Positions 32,888-42,245 are shown, counted from the stretch's first letter. The stretch: 64,000 nucleotides of DNA from Nocardioides sp. URHA0032 (GCF_000620645.1 NZ_KK211160.1:372001-436000); one strand, 5' to 3'. Program-made: numbers and translations. The notes: a model not told the origin generated them from the sequence alone.

Positions 32888-35464
32888 ATGTTCGAGCGGT
32901 TCACTGACCGAGCCCGCCGGGTGGTCGTGCTGGCCCAGGAAGAGGCCCGCATGCTCTCCCACAACTACATCGGGACCGAGCACATCCTGCTCGGCCTCAT
33001 CCACGAGGGCGAGGGCGTCGCCGCGAAGGCGCTGGAGAGCCTCGACATCTCGCTCGAGGCGGTGCGCGCGCAGGTCGAGGAGATCATCGGCCAGGGCCAG
33101 CAGGCGCCCAGCGGCCACATCCCCTTCACGCCGCGCGCCAAGAAGGTGCTCGAGCTGTCCCTGCGCGAGGCGCTGCAGCTCGGCCACTCCTACATCGGCA
33201 CCGAGCACATCCTGCTGGGACTGATCCGCGAGGGCGAGGGCGTCGCCGCCCAGGTGCTGCAGAAGCTCGGCGCGGACCTGAACCGCGTCCGGCAGCAGGT
33301 CATCCAGCTGCTCTCCGGCTTCCAGGGCAAGGAGTCCTCGGGTCCCGGCGCGACCACGGGCTCGTCGTCCAGCGACGCGCCGTCGTCCTCGCTGGTGCTC
33401 GACCAGTTCGGTCGCAACCTCACCCAGGACGCCCGCGAGGGCAAGCTGGACCCGGTCATCGGCCGGGAGCAGGAGATCGAGCGGGTCATGCAGATCCTGT
33501 CCCGCCGTACGAAGAACAACCCGGTGCTGATCGGCGAGCCCGGCGTCGGCAAGACGACGATCGTCGAGGGCCTGGCCCAGGACATCGTCAAGGGCAACGT
33601 GCCCGAGACGCTCAAGGACAAGCAGATCTACACCCTCGACCTCGGTGCGCTGGTCGCGGGCTCGCGCTACCGCGGTGACTTCGAGGAGCGCCTGAAGAAG
33701 GTGCTGAAGGAGATCCGCACCCGCGGCGACATCGTGCTCTTCATCGACGAGATCCACACGCTCGTCGGCGCGGGCGCGGCCGAGGGCGCGATCGACGCCG
33801 CGAGCATCCTCAAGCCGATGCTGGCTCGCGGCGAGCTCCAGACGATCGGTGCGACCACGCTGGACGAGTACCGCAAGTACCTCGAGAAGGACGCCGCGCT
33901 CGAGCGCCGGTTCCAGCCGATCCAGGTCGCCGAGCCCTCGATCGCGCACACCATCGAGATGCTCAAGGGCCTGCGCGACCGCTACGAGGCGCACCACCGC
34001 GTGACGATCACCGACGAGGCACTCGTCTCGGCGGCGACCCTCGCCGACCGCTACATCTCCGACCGGTTCCTGCCGGACAAGGCCATCGACCTGATCGACG
34101 AGGCCGGCTCGCGGCTGCGGATCCGCCGGATGACGGCGCCCGCGGACCTGCGCGAGTACGACGACAAGATCAGCGAGGTGCGCCAGCGCAAGGAGGCCGC
34201 CATCGACGGCCAGGACTTCGAGGCGGCCGCCCGGCTGCGCGACGAGGAGAAGCAGCTGATCCTCAAGAAGTCCGAGCGCGAGCGCCAGTGGCGCGCGGGC
34301 GACATGGACGAGGTCGCTGAGGTCGACGAGGAGCTGATCGCCGAGGTGCTCGCCGTGGCGACCGGCATCCCGATCGTGAAGCTCTCCGAGGAGGAGTCGA
34401 CCCGGCTGCTCAAGATGGAGGACGAGCTCCACAAGCGCGTCATCGGCCAGGACGAGGCCGTCAAGGCCCTGTCGCGGGCGATCCGGCGTACCCGTGCCGG
34501 CCTGAAGGACCCGAAGCGCCCCGGCGGCTCGTTCATCTTCGCCGGCCCCTCCGGCGTCGGGAAGACGTGGCTGTCCAAGACGCTCGCCGAGTTCCTCTTC
34601 GGCGACGAGGACTCCCTGATCCAGCTCGACATGTCGGAGTTCGGCGAGAAGCACACCGTCTCGCGGCTCTTCGGCTCGCCTCCGGGCTACGTGGGCTACG
34701 AGGAGGGCGGCCAGCTCACCGAGAAGGTGCGCCGCAAGCCGTTCTCGGTCGTGCTGTTCGACGAGGTGGAGAAGGCCCACCCGGACATCTTCAACAGCCT
34801 GCTGCAGATCCTGGAGGAGGGTCGCCTGACCGACTCCCAGGGCCGGGTGGTCGACTTCAAGAACACCGTCATCATCATGACCACCAACCTCGGCACCCGC
34901 GACATCGCCAAGGGCATCAACCTCGGCTTCCAGCAGTCCGGTGACGCGGCCGGCTCCTACGACCGGATGAAGGCCAAGGTGTCGGAGGAGCTCAAGCAGC
35001 ACTTCCGCCCCGAGTTCCTCAACCGCGTCGACGAGATCATCGTGTTCCCGCCGCTGTCGCAGCAGCAGATCGTCGCGATGGTGGACAACATGATCGCCTC
35101 GGTCGAGCTGCGGATGCGCGACCGCGACATGCGGATCGAGCTGACGCAGGCGGCGAAGAACCTGCTCGCCGAGCGGGGCTTCGACCCGGTCCTGGGCGCC
35201 CGCCCGTTGCGCCGGACGATCCAGCGCGAGATCGAGGACGTGCTCGCCGAGAAGATGCTGTACGGCGAGGTCGGCCCCGGCCAGATCGTGCTGGTCGACG
35301 TCGAGGGCGAGGGCCCGACCGCGTCGTTCTCGTTCCACGGCCAGAAGGTCGGCGAGCTGCCGGATCTGCCGCCGTTCGAGACCGCCGAGGTCACCAGCGG
35401 TGACGTGGTGGCCGAGGGACCGGACGACTCCGACAGCGGGTCGGACGTCCCCCGCGCCGAGTGA
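32888..35464 (+). CDS. clpC: ATP-dependent Clp protease ATPase subunit ClpC
   Basis: An 858-residue AAA+ unfoldase that feeds substrates to ClpP. Two N-terminal repeats (about 1-145) bind adaptors; the first AAA module has Walker A GEPGVGKTT (about 216), a UVR-like coiled coil lies near 420-470, and the second module has GPSGVGKTW (about 553). The start is put at ATG 32888 (MFERFTDRARR) because AGGAG is 8 bp upstream; ATG 32882 would leave only 2 bp. The C-terminal 40 residues are acidic and variable. It converges on mutY, with a perfect palindrome between them. Confidence 0.97.
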   Translation: MFERFTDRARRVVVLAQEEARMLSHNYIGTEHILLGLIHEGEGVAAKALESLDISLEAVRAQVEEIIGQGQQAPSGHIPFTPRAKKVLELSLREALQLGHSYIGTEHILLGLIREGEGVAAQVLQKLGADLNRVRQQVIQLLSGFQGKESSGPGATTGSSSSDAPSSSLVLDQFGRNLTQDAREGKLDPVIGREQEIERVMQILSRRTKNNPVLIGEPGVGKTTIVEGLAQDIVKGNVPETLKDKQIYTLDLGALVAGSRYRGDFEERLKKVLKEIRTRGDIVLFIDEIHTLVGAGAAEGAIDAASILKPMLARGELQTIGATTLDEYRKYLEKDAALERRFQPIQVAEPSIAHTIEMLKGLRDRYEAHHRVTITDEALVSAATLADRYISDRFLPDKAIDLIDEAGSRLRIRRMTAPADLREYDDKISEVRQRKEAAIDGQDFEAAARLRDEEKQLILKKSERERQWRAGDMDEVAEVDEELIAEVLAVATGIPIVKLSEEESTRLLKMEDELHKRVIGQDEAVKALSRAIRRTRAGLKDPKRPGGSFIFAGPSGVGKTWLSKTLAEFLFGDEDSLIQLDMSEFGEKHTVSRLFGSPPGYVGYEEGGQLTEKVRRKPFSVVLFDEVEKAHPDIFNSLLQILEEGRLTDSQGRVVDFKNTVIIMTTNLGTRDIAKGINLGFQQSGDAAGSYDRMKAKVSEELKQHFRPEFLNRVDEIIVFPPLSQQQIVAMVDNMIASVELRMRDRDMRIELTQAAKNLLAERGFDPVLGARPLRRTIQREIEDVLAEKMLYGEVGPGQIVLVDVEGEGPTASFSFHGQKVGELPDLPPFETAEVTSGDVVAEGPDDSDSGSDVPRAE

Positions 35465-35469
35465 TCCAC

Positions 35470-35511
35470 GCCGAGTCGGCGCAGTCTCAGCTGAGACTGC
35501 GCCGACTCGGC
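35470..35511. terminator. 42-bp perfect palindrome between clpC and mutY
   Basis: Two 21-bp arms (35470-35490 and 35491-35511) are exact reverse complements with no loop. It lies 5 bp after the clpC stop and 3 bp after the mutY stop on the other strand, so it should terminate both transcripts. Confidence 0.85.
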
Positions 35512-35514
35512 ATT

Positions 35515-36390
35515 TCAGGGGAGCGCGTAGGTGTCCGGACCGACGTGCACGACCAGGCCGTCCTCGACGAGTGAGGCCAGGCAGCGCACCCGCTGCGCCT
35601 CCTCGGTCCACGCGGCATCCAGCCGCGACCGGTGCACCGGCCCGGCGCTGTCGCGCAGCACGGCGAGCAGCCGGCCCCGGCACTGGCGGTCGGTGCCGGC
35701 CCACGTCTGCACCTTGCGCGGCGGCCCGTCGTACGCCGGGTAGCCGGCCGCCCGCCAGGCACACAGGTCGCGCACCGGGCAGGCGTCGCAGCGCGGGTTG
35801 CCCGCGGTGCAGACGAGCGCGCCCAGCTCCATCAGCGCCACCGACCAGGTCGGTGCGTCCTCCTCGGGCAGCAGCTCCAGCGCGACCTCGCGCTCGGCCC
35901 TCGTGACCGCCACTGACGGGAGCTCGACGCCCTGCACCGTGCGGGCCAGCACCCGCCGCACGTTGGTGTCCAGCACGACGTGGCGCCGGCCGTGCGCGAA
36001 CGACGCGATCGCGGCCGCGGTGTAGTCGCCGATGCCGGGCAGCGCCCGCAGGTCGTCGTACGCCGCGGGCACCTCGCCGCCGTGCCGCTCGACGATCGCG
36101 CCGGCCGCGGCGTGCAGCCGCAGCGCCCGGCGCGGGTAGCCCAGCCGGCCCCACGCGCGCACGGCCTCACCGCTCGGCTCGGCCGCCAGCGCGGCCGGCG
36201 TCGGCCAGCGCGCCAGCCACTGCTCGTGCACGGGCAGCACCCGGGCGACCGGGGTCTGCTGGAGCATGAACTCGGAGACCATCACCGACCACGGCGACGC
36301 CCGGGGGCCGCGCCACGGCAGGTCGCGCGCGTGCTCGCCGTACCAGCGCAGCACCGGACCGTGGAGCCGGCTGCTCGGTGAGGGGTTCAT
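35515..36390 (-). CDS. mutY: A/G-specific adenine glycosylase
   Basis: A 291-residue base-excision enzyme removing adenine opposite 8-oxoguanine. It has the catalytic Glu region FMLQQTPVARV (about 44-54), the helix-hairpin-helix LPGIGDYTAAAIASF (about 109-123), the Asp in VLDTNVRRVLA (about 130-140) and the [4Fe-4S] ligands in CTAGNPRCDACPVRDLC (about 190-206). The C-terminal NUDIX-like domain is short, as in other actinobacterial MutY. ATG at 36390 is used; the frame is open to 37491 but that part is antisense to the next gene. Confidence 0.92.
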   Translation of the reverse strand: MNPSPSSRLHGPVLRWYGEHARDLPWRGPRASPWSVMVSEFMLQQTPVARVLPVHEQWLARWPTPAALAAEPSGEAVRAWGRLGYPRRALRLHAAAGAIVERHGGEVPAAYDDLRALPGIGDYTAAAIASFAHGRRHVVLDTNVRRVLARTVQGVELPSVAVTRAEREVALELLPEEDAPTWSVALMELGALVCTAGNPRCDACPVRDLCAWRAAGYPAYDGPPRKVQTWAGTDRQCRGRLLAVLRDSAGPVHRSRLDAAWTEEAQRVRCLASLVEDGLVVHVGPDTYALP

Positions 36391-36453
36391 CGGCGCCCAT
36401 CCTGCCCGGTGTGGCACCACCATCCGGGGCCGGGCGCTGACTAGCGTTCGACC

Positions 36454-37263
36454 ATGCCGCCGCTGACCCGAGGACCGCTCCCCGCGAGGGTCTACTGGAC
36501 GCGCCGGCTGCTCGTCCTCGGTACTGCGCTTGCGCTGGTCTTCGGCATCGGCCGGCTGCTCATCAGCGGCAGCGACGGAGCGTCCGGCGAGGACGCCGCA
36601 GCTCAGGTCGCCGCCGACACGACGCCCACGACGACCCCGTCCGACACCACCCTCACGACCGCCGTCACACCGTCCGGCACGAACCACCGGACGAGCACAC
36701 CGGACCCGACGCCCACGCTGGCCGTGCCGGAGGGGGAGTGCGCCGGGACCGACATCGCCGTCACGCCGAAGGTCACCAACGCGGTCGGTGGCCGTCCGGT
36801 GCGGATCGTGCTGCAGCTGCGCACCCTCGAGACACCGGCCTGCACCTGGCGGATCGACCGCGACGCGGTCACCGTCAACATCACCTCCGGCAAGGACCAG
36901 ATCTGGTCCAGCCGCCAGTGCCCGCGCGCGATCCCGGTGAGCGACGTCGTCGTGCGCCAGGCGGTCACGACGAACGTCGCACTCACCTGGAGCGCCCGGC
37001 GCTCCGACGACGCGTGCTCGAAGTTCACCGACTGGGCCGGCCTGGGCTGGTACCACGTCACCGCGGCCGCGCTCGGCGGCGAGCCGTCCGACGTGCAGTT
37101 CGAGCTGAAGGCGCCCACGGCGACCACCATCACCAGGACCGCCCAGCCGACGCAGAGCCCCAGCAACGGGCCCAGCAACCGGCCCAGCAACCAGCCCAGC
37201 AGCCGGCCGAGCAACACGGCGAGCGGCCGGCCTCTCACCAGCCCATCGGGCCACCCGGACTGA
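36454..37263 (+). CDS. Membrane-anchored protein with extracytoplasmic beta domain
   Basis: A 269-residue protein: a short basic cytoplasmic start, one transmembrane segment (about 21-38), a Thr/Ser/Pro-rich linker (about 50-95), a compact domain of about 110 residues containing four Cys that could form two disulfides (GECAGTD, PACTWRI, SRQCPRA, DDACSKF), and a Ser/Pro/Asn-rich tail of PSN repeats. It resembles the DUF4232-like exported actinobacterial proteins; function unknown. Leaderless: TAGCGT (36442-36447) lies 6 bp before the ATG. Its end converges on disA, 4 bp apart. Confidence 0.6.
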   Translation: MPPLTRGPLPARVYWTRRLLVLGTALALVFGIGRLLISGSDGASGEDAAAQVAADTTPTTTPSDTTLTTAVTPSGTNHRTSTPDPTPTLAVPEGECAGTDIAVTPKVTNAVGGRPVRIVLQLRTLETPACTWRIDRDAVTVNITSGKDQIWSSRQCPRAIPVSDVVVRQAVTTNVALTWSARRSDDACSKFTDWAGLGWYHVTAAALGGEPSDVQFELKAPTATTITRTAQPTQSPSNGPSNRPSNQPSSRPSNTASGRPLTSPSGHPD

Positions 37264-37267
37264 CCGG

Positions 37268-38350
37268 TTAGACGTACCGCTCGAGGATCGTGGACTCCGC
37301 GAGGCGGGACAGGCCCTCGCGCACGCTGCGAGCGCGCAGCTCGCCGACGCCCTCGACCGCCTGGAGGTCGTCGACGCCGGCGGACAGCAGCTTCTGGAGC
37401 GTGCCGAAGTGGTCGACCAGCCGGTCGACGACGGTGCTGGGCAGCCGCGGCACCTTGGCCAGCAGCCGGTAGCCGCGCGGGGCGACCGCACCGTCGAGGT
37501 GCTCGCCGGTGCCGAGGCCGAGTGCCCGCGCCGCGGCGGCCGGGTCGACGAGCTCGGTCGACGACAGCGACTCGAGCCGGTTGAGCAGCGCCTCGGGGCT
37601 CTTGGTCCGACGGCCGGCCGGCAGGTAGTCGCGGATCACCAGCTCGCGCTCGGTGTCGACCCCGGTCACCAGCTCCTCGAGCTGGAGCGAGAGCAGCCGC
37701 CCGTCGGTGCCGAGCTCGAGCACGTAGTCCTCGATCTCGACGGCGATCCGGGTGACCATCTCGAGCCGCTGGGCCACGACCGCGACGTCGCGGACCGTGA
37801 CGAGGTCCTCGATCTCCAGCGCGGACAGGGTGCTGGACACCTCGTCGAGGCGCAGCTTGTACCGCTCCAGGGTCGCCAGCGCCTGGTTCGCGCGCGAGAG
37901 GATCTGGCCGGAGTCCTCGAGCACGTGGCGGGTCTCGCCGACGTACGCCGCGATGATCTGCATCGACTGCGACACCGAGATGACCGGGTAGCCGGTCTGC
38001 CGTGCCACCCGGTCGGCGGTGCGGTGCCGGGTGCCGGTCTCCTCGGAGGGGATCGTGTGGTCGGGCATCAGGTGCACGGCCGCCCGGCTGATCCGGGTGA
38101 CGTCCTTGTCGAGGATGATCGCGCCGTCCATCTTGGCCAGCTCGCGCAGGCCGGTGGCGGTGAACGGCACGTCGAGCGTGAAGCCGCCGGTGGAGATCGA
38201 CTCGACGAGCTTGTCGTGGCCGAGGACGATCAGCGCACCGGTGCGGCCGCGGAGGATCCGCTCGAGCCCGTCGCGCAGGGGAGTGCCGGGCGCGATGGTG
38301 GCGAGCGTGGCGCGCAGGCGCAGCTGCTCGTCCGAGCGGTCGGTGGGCAC
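37268..38350 (-). CDS. disA: Diadenylate cyclase / DNA integrity scanning protein DisA
   Basis: A 360-residue protein that makes c-di-AMP from two ATP and scans DNA for branched structures. The DAC domain has DGAIILD (about 75-81) and GTRHRTADR (about 106-114); a helical spine follows, and the C-terminal helix-hairpin-helix domain (about 305-350) binds DNA. GTG start at 38350. A -10 box TAGACT (38362-38357) lies 6 bp upstream, overlapping the radA stop codon, so disA can be transcribed separately as a leaderless message. RadA is its known functional partner in other bacteria. Confidence 0.95.
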   Translation of the reverse strand: MPTDRSDEQLRLRATLATIAPGTPLRDGLERILRGRTGALIVLGHDKLVESISTGGFTLDVPFTATGLRELAKMDGAIILDKDVTRISRAAVHLMPDHTIPSEETGTRHRTADRVARQTGYPVISVSQSMQIIAAYVGETRHVLEDSGQILSRANQALATLERYKLRLDEVSSTLSALEIEDLVTVRDVAVVAQRLEMVTRIAVEIEDYVLELGTDGRLLSLQLEELVTGVDTERELVIRDYLPAGRRTKSPEALLNRLESLSSTELVDPAAAARALGLGTGEHLDGAVAPRGYRLLAKVPRLPSTVVDRLVDHFGTLQKLLSAGVDDLQAVEGVGELRARSVREGLSRLAESTILERYV

Positions 38351-38359
38351 GCGAGGAGT

Positions 38360-39778
38360 CTAGAGGTCTTCGACGGGTCGCGGACGCTGGACGTCCGTGG
38401 TGAGCAGCTGCAGCAGCCGCAGCGCCGAGCCGACGTCGGGAACGTCGAGCACCCGCATGCCGTCGACCATCCACGACTCCGGCGACCGGGCCGCGGGACG
38501 CCCGGGCTCGGTCGGCACCACCGCGAGCTGGAACCCCAGCCGGGCCGCCTCGGCGAGTCGCTGCGGCAGGTCCCGGACCCGGCGCAGCTCGCCGGACAGC
38601 CCGATCTCGCCCATCGCCACCACGCCCCGCGGCGGGGGTACCCCGCGGCTCGCCGACGTCAGCGCGACCGCGACCGCGAGGTCGCTCGCCGGCTCGACCA
38701 CGCGGGCACCGCCAACCGTCGAGGCGAACACGTCGAGCGTGTGCAGCCGGACGCCGCAGTGCTGCTGGAGCACCGCCATCACCATCGCGACCCGGGAGGA
38801 GTCGAGCCCGGAGGTCGTACGGCGGGGTCGCTCCGCGGCGCTGTGCGTCACCAGGGCCTGCACCTCGGCGAGCAGCGGCCGCCGGCCCTCCATCGTCACC
38901 GCGACGCAGGTGCCGGGCACCTGGGCGTGGTGGTTCTCCACGAACAGCCCGGTCGGGTCGGTGACCGCGTTGATGCCCTCGGTGCCGAGGTCGAAGCAGC
39001 CGACCTCGTCGACGGGGCCGAACCGGTTCTTCATCGCACGCACCATCCGGAACCGCGAGTCCCGGTGGCCCTCGAAGTGCAGCACCACGTCGACGACGTG
39101 CTCGAGCACCCGCGGGCCGGCGATCGAGCCGTCCTTGGTGACGTGGCCGACCAGCACGGTGGTGATGTTGCGGGTCTTGGCCACCCGCACCAGCGCGGCC
39201 GCGACCTCCTTGACCTGGCTCACGCCGCCGGGGACGCCGTCCACGCCGGGGGCGCCGATCGTCTGCACCGAGTCCACGACGATCAGCGTCGGCCGCACCT
39301 CCTCGATGTGGGTGAGGACCGCGCCGAGGTCGGTCTCGGCGGCGAGGTAGAGCTCGTCGTGCACCCCGCCGGTGCGGTCCGCCCGGAGCCGCACCTGCGA
39401 CGCCGACTCCTCGCCGGTGACGTAGAGCGTGCGGCGCTGGTAGCGCGCGGTCTGGGCCGCGACCTCCAGCAGCAGCGTGCTCTTGCCGACGCCGGGCTCG
39501 CCGGCGAGCAGGATCACCGCACCCGGCACCAGGCCGCCGCCGAGGACCCGATCGAGCTCGGGCACGCCGCTGGTCCGGAAGGTCGAGTCCTCCACCGACA
39601 CCTGGCCGATCGGGACCGCAGGGCGGGTGACCGGCGTGGCGGCCGTGCGTCCCGCCGGCGCGGCGGCGGCCTCGGCCACCGAGCCCCACGCCTGGCACTC
39701 GCTGCAGCGGCCGACCCACTTCGAGGTCTCCCATCCGCACTCGGAGCATCGGAAGGCGGGACGGGCGGTCTTCGGCAT
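38360..39778 (-). CDS. radA: DNA repair protein RadA
   Basis: A 472-residue RecA-like helicase that processes recombination intermediates. An N-terminal C4 zinc finger (CSECGWETSKWVGRCSEC, about 10-27) is followed by a RecA core with Walker A GEPGVGKST (about 98), the RadA-specific KNRFGPVDEVG (about 257) and a Lon-like C-terminal domain. ATG at 39778 is preceded at 7 bp by a -10 box TAGCGT (39791-39786), so the mRNA is leaderless; the extra 69 codons upstream are not family-like. It lies 9 bp upstream of disA. Confidence 0.95.
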   Translation of the reverse strand: MPKTARPAFRCSECGWETSKWVGRCSECQAWGSVAEAAAAPAGRTAATPVTRPAVPIGQVSVEDSTFRTSGVPELDRVLGGGLVPGAVILLAGEPGVGKSTLLLEVAAQTARYQRRTLYVTGEESASQVRLRADRTGGVHDELYLAAETDLGAVLTHIEEVRPTLIVVDSVQTIGAPGVDGVPGGVSQVKEVAAALVRVAKTRNITTVLVGHVTKDGSIAGPRVLEHVVDVVLHFEGHRDSRFRMVRAMKNRFGPVDEVGCFDLGTEGINAVTDPTGLFVENHHAQVPGTCVAVTMEGRRPLLAEVQALVTHSAAERPRRTTSGLDSSRVAMVMAVLQQHCGVRLHTLDVFASTVGGARVVEPASDLAVAVALTSASRGVPPPRGVVAMGEIGLSGELRRVRDLPQRLAEAARLGFQLAVVPTEPGRPAARSPESWMVDGMRVLDVPDVGSALRLLQLLTTDVQRPRPVEDL

Positions 39779-39860
39779 GGCGGACACGCTAGGCGGCCGC
39801 GCCGACAGCGGGTTCTGTGGTCTCATTGGATCGATCAAGGTCGCGTGGAGAGGAGGGCGG

Positions 39861-40889
39861 GTGTCCAGGAGCACCGGTCGGCTCGCCACGCCCCCGACGC
39901 TCGCCGACGTCGCCGAGCTCGCCGGCGTCTCCCGCCAGACGGTGTCGAACGCCGTCAACAACCCGGACCTGCTGCGCGCCGACACCCTGGCCCGGGTCCT
40001 CGAGGCGATCGACGAGCTGGGCTACTCGCCGAACCGCGCCGCCCGCAACCTGCGCACCCGCGCGTCGCACCTGATCGGGATGCGGATCAGCGCGGCGCAG
40101 GAGGGCACCGCCAACGCCACCATGGACCGGTTCGTGCACTCGCTGGTGGAGACCTCACGGGAGGCGGGCTACCACGTGCTGCTGTTCGCGGGCGCCCACG
40201 AGGACCCCCTCACCGGGTACGACGACCTGCTCCGCTCGACCGCGGTCGACGCCTTCGTCGTCACCGACACCTACCTCGGCAACCCGCAGGCGACCTGGCT
40301 CCAGCAGCAGCGGGCGCCGTTCGTGGCGTTCGGCCGGCCGTGGGACAACCCCACCGCCGAGCACGCGTGGGTCGATGTCGACGGTGCGGCCGGCACCGAC
40401 CTCGCGACCAGCCACCTGATCGAGCGCGGCCACCACCGGATCGCCTGGATCGGCTGGCGCAAGGACTCCTTCATCGGCGAGGACCGCCGCTCCGGCTGGA
40501 GCCGGGCCATGCACGCGCGCGGCCTGTCGACCACCGGGCTCGCCTCCCGTGTCGAGGACACCATCGCCAGCGGCCGGGAGGCCAGTGCCGTGCTGCTCGA
40601 CGAGGCTCAGCCCTCGGCGTTCGTGTGCGCCTCGGACACGCTGGCGATGGGGGTGCTGCACACCCTGCGTGACCGGGACATGGAGGCCGGCCGCGAGATC
40701 TGCGTCATCGGCTTCGACGACTCCCAGGTCTCCCAGGTCGTGCCGCCCGGGCTCACCTCCGTCCGCCAGCCCTTGGAGCAGGTCGCGATCGAGATCGTGA
40801 AGGCGCTGGAGGGGATGCTCGCGCACCCGCCCGTCGTCGGCCCCGGCGTGATGCTGACGCCGACGCTGGCCGTGCGTGGCAGCAGCTAG
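39861..40889 (+). CDS. LacI family transcriptional regulator
   Basis: A 342-residue regulator. The N-terminal helix-turn-helix PTLADVAELAGVSRQTVSNA (about 12-31) plus the hinge helix NRAARNLRTR are followed by a periplasmic-binding-protein-like sensor domain ending in the canonical GFDDSQVSQVVPPGLTSVRQ. It probably controls sugar use, but no sugar operon is adjacent, so the target and effector are unknown. GTG at 39861 is preceded by GGAGAGGAGG; the in-frame extension back to 39477 overlaps radA on the other strand. The stop overlaps that of the convergent methyltransferase by 3 bp (CTAG). Confidence 0.88.
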   Translation: MSRSTGRLATPPTLADVAELAGVSRQTVSNAVNNPDLLRADTLARVLEAIDELGYSPNRAARNLRTRASHLIGMRISAAQEGTANATMDRFVHSLVETSREAGYHVLLFAGAHEDPLTGYDDLLRSTAVDAFVVTDTYLGNPQATWLQQQRAPFVAFGRPWDNPTAEHAWVDVDGAAGTDLATSHLIERGHHRIAWIGWRKDSFIGEDRRSGWSRAMHARGLSTTGLASRVEDTIASGREASAVLLDEAQPSAFVCASDTLAMGVLHTLRDRDMEAGREICVIGFDDSQVSQVVPPGLTSVRQPLEQVAIEIVKALEGMLAHPPVVGPGVMLTPTLAVRGSS

Positions 40890-41578
40890 TAGCGCCGCCA
40901 CCAGAGGTTGACCGCGTAGTCGACCTCGGTGCCCTCGTGGGACGCGAGCACCTCGTCGGCCACCTCGCGGCTGAACTCGATGCGGACGACGCTCTCGAGG
41001 TCGGCCCGCGACGAGAAGGCCCACCGCATGTCGACGGGCGTGCGCGTCCAGCCGTGCGTCGACCAGAACCGCTCGACAGCACCGGGGTCGACCTCGGGGT
41101 ACCCCCGGCGGAACCACGCCCCGAACGTCGTGCGGGTCGGGTCGTTGTCGATCACGAACGCCGTGCCGCCCCGGCGTACGACCCGGTCGAGCTCGGCCAG
41201 ACCGGGCTCGCAGCCGGGGCCGAAGAAGTACGCCCACCGGGCGTGCGCGACGTCGACCGACGCGTCCGGGACCGGCAGTGACTGGGCCGTGCCCTGCACG
41301 ACGGACACGTTCGGCAGCCGCCGGGTACGCCGGCGGGCCAGCGCGACCAGGTCGCCGTGCGGCTCGACGCCGACCACCGACGAGGCGGTGGAGGCGAACC
41401 GGGGCAGGTGGAAGCCGGTGCCGCAGCCGACGTCGAGCACCGCGCGCCGGTCCCACGGGGAGACCGCCCGCATCGCCGCCTCGATGGCCCGATCCGGGTC
41501 GACCGCGCGGTTCTCGAGCTCGTAGGTCGACGTGTGGTGCCAGATGTTGGGGCTCGGCCGAGCCCCGGGGTCGATCAA
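40886..41578 (-). CDS. Class I SAM-dependent methyltransferase
   Basis: A 230-residue protein with the SAM-binding motif I LDVGCGTGFHLPRFAS (about 48-63), the acidic motif II in VGVEPHGDL, and post-I/II segments (VAHARWAYFF, VVRRGGTAFVIDND). The substrate is unknown. The best start is TTG 41578, overlapping the VOC stop as TTGA; no ATG or GTG is placed well, and the frame open to 41857 runs antisense-like through the VOC gene. It is probably co-transcribed with the VOC protein. Confidence 0.75.
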   Translation of the reverse strand: MIDPGARPSPNIWHHTSTYELENRAVDPDRAIEAAMRAVSPWDRRAVLDVGCGTGFHLPRFASTASSVVGVEPHGDLVALARRRTRRLPNVSVVQGTAQSLPVPDASVDVAHARWAYFFGPGCEPGLAELDRVVRRGGTAFVIDNDPTRTTFGAWFRRGYPEVDPGAVERFWSTHGWTRTPVDMRWAFSSRADLESVVRIEFSREVADEVLASHEGTEVDYAVNLWWRRY

Positions 41579-42213
41579 AGACGCACGAGGCCGCTGGGCG
41601 TCTGGAACTGCGCGGCGAGGATGCCCGGGGTGCCGTTCGGGGCGACCCACTCCACCTTCACGTCCTCCAGCGGCGCCTCGACGGTCTCGCCGAGCCACTC
41701 GCTGACCCGGTGCGGGTCGCCGGCGATCTCCAGGCAGGCCAGCGAGTACGCCGGGTCCGCGCCCGCGCTCGGGTGCATCTCCGCGGGGCTCTGCCACTGG
41801 ATGAAGAACGGCAGCTGCGGGTCGGCGATCAGGCCGTTGACGCCGATCTGCTTCCACACCAGCTCGCTGCCGTCGGGGCGGTGCCGGTTGCCCTTCGCGG
41901 CCTCACGGCCCAGCCGCTGCTCGGCGACCGAGATGTCGTCGACCGCGACGACCCAGCCGAGCCAGCCGCCGCCGAGGAGGGACCGGGCGCGCACGGCCTG
42001 GCCGAACGGGGCCTTGTCCGACGCGGGGTGGTCCAGCACCTCGACGATCTCGAGGTAGGTGTTGCCGGCGAGCGGCAGGATCATGTTGCGGGTGCCGAAA
42101 CGAGGGTGGACACCACCGTCGACGAAGTCCTTGCCGAGCAGACCCCCGATGCGCTGGGCAGTGCTGGCGAGGCCATCCGGTCCTGCTGCGAAAGAGAGAT
42201 GGTCCAGGCGCAT
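41575..42213 (-). CDS. VOC (glyoxalase-like) superfamily protein
   Basis: A 212-residue protein beginning MRLDHLSFAAGPDGLASTAQ, the standard first beta-alpha unit of the vicinal-oxygen-chelate fold, with a second module in the C-terminal half (GLIADPQLPFFIQW). The family includes dioxygenases, isomerases and resistance proteins; the metal ligands cannot be assigned safely here. A 20-bp inverted repeat, GGCGTTC-6-GAACGCC (42226-42245), lies 12 bp upstream of its start and may be an operator. It forms an overlapping pair with the methyltransferase. Confidence 0.7.
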   Translation of the reverse strand: MRLDHLSFAAGPDGLASTAQRIGGLLGKDFVDGGVHPRFGTRNMILPLAGNTYLEIVEVLDHPASDKAPFGQAVRARSLLGGGWLGWVVAVDDISVAEQRLGREAAKGNRHRPDGSELVWKQIGVNGLIADPQLPFFIQWQSPAEMHPSAGADPAYSLACLEIAGDPHRVSEWLGETVEAPLEDVKVEWVAPNGTPGILAAQFQTPSGLVRL

Positions 42214-42225
42214 GCGACGATTCTC

Positions 42226-42245
42226 GGCGTTCTCTCAGGAACGCC
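42226..42245. promoter_or_regulatory. Inverted repeat upstream of the VOC gene
   Basis: GGCGTTC and GAACGCC arms of 7 bp flank TCTCAG, 12 bp before the VOC start codon. Position and symmetry suit a repressor operator; no regulator gene is adjacent. Confidence 0.4.

Noticed and set aside
32873..36154. A 1093-codon open frame antisense to clpC and mutY
   Set aside because: Low-complexity Arg/Leu/Asp/Val/His mixture typical of the opposite strand of high-GC genes; clpC and mutY show intact family motifs. No start signal or domain in the antisense frame.
37409..40672. A 1087-codon plus-strand open frame across disA, radA and part of the LacI gene
   Set aside because: Composition is shadow-like, with no motif; all three underlying genes are intact and well recognised.
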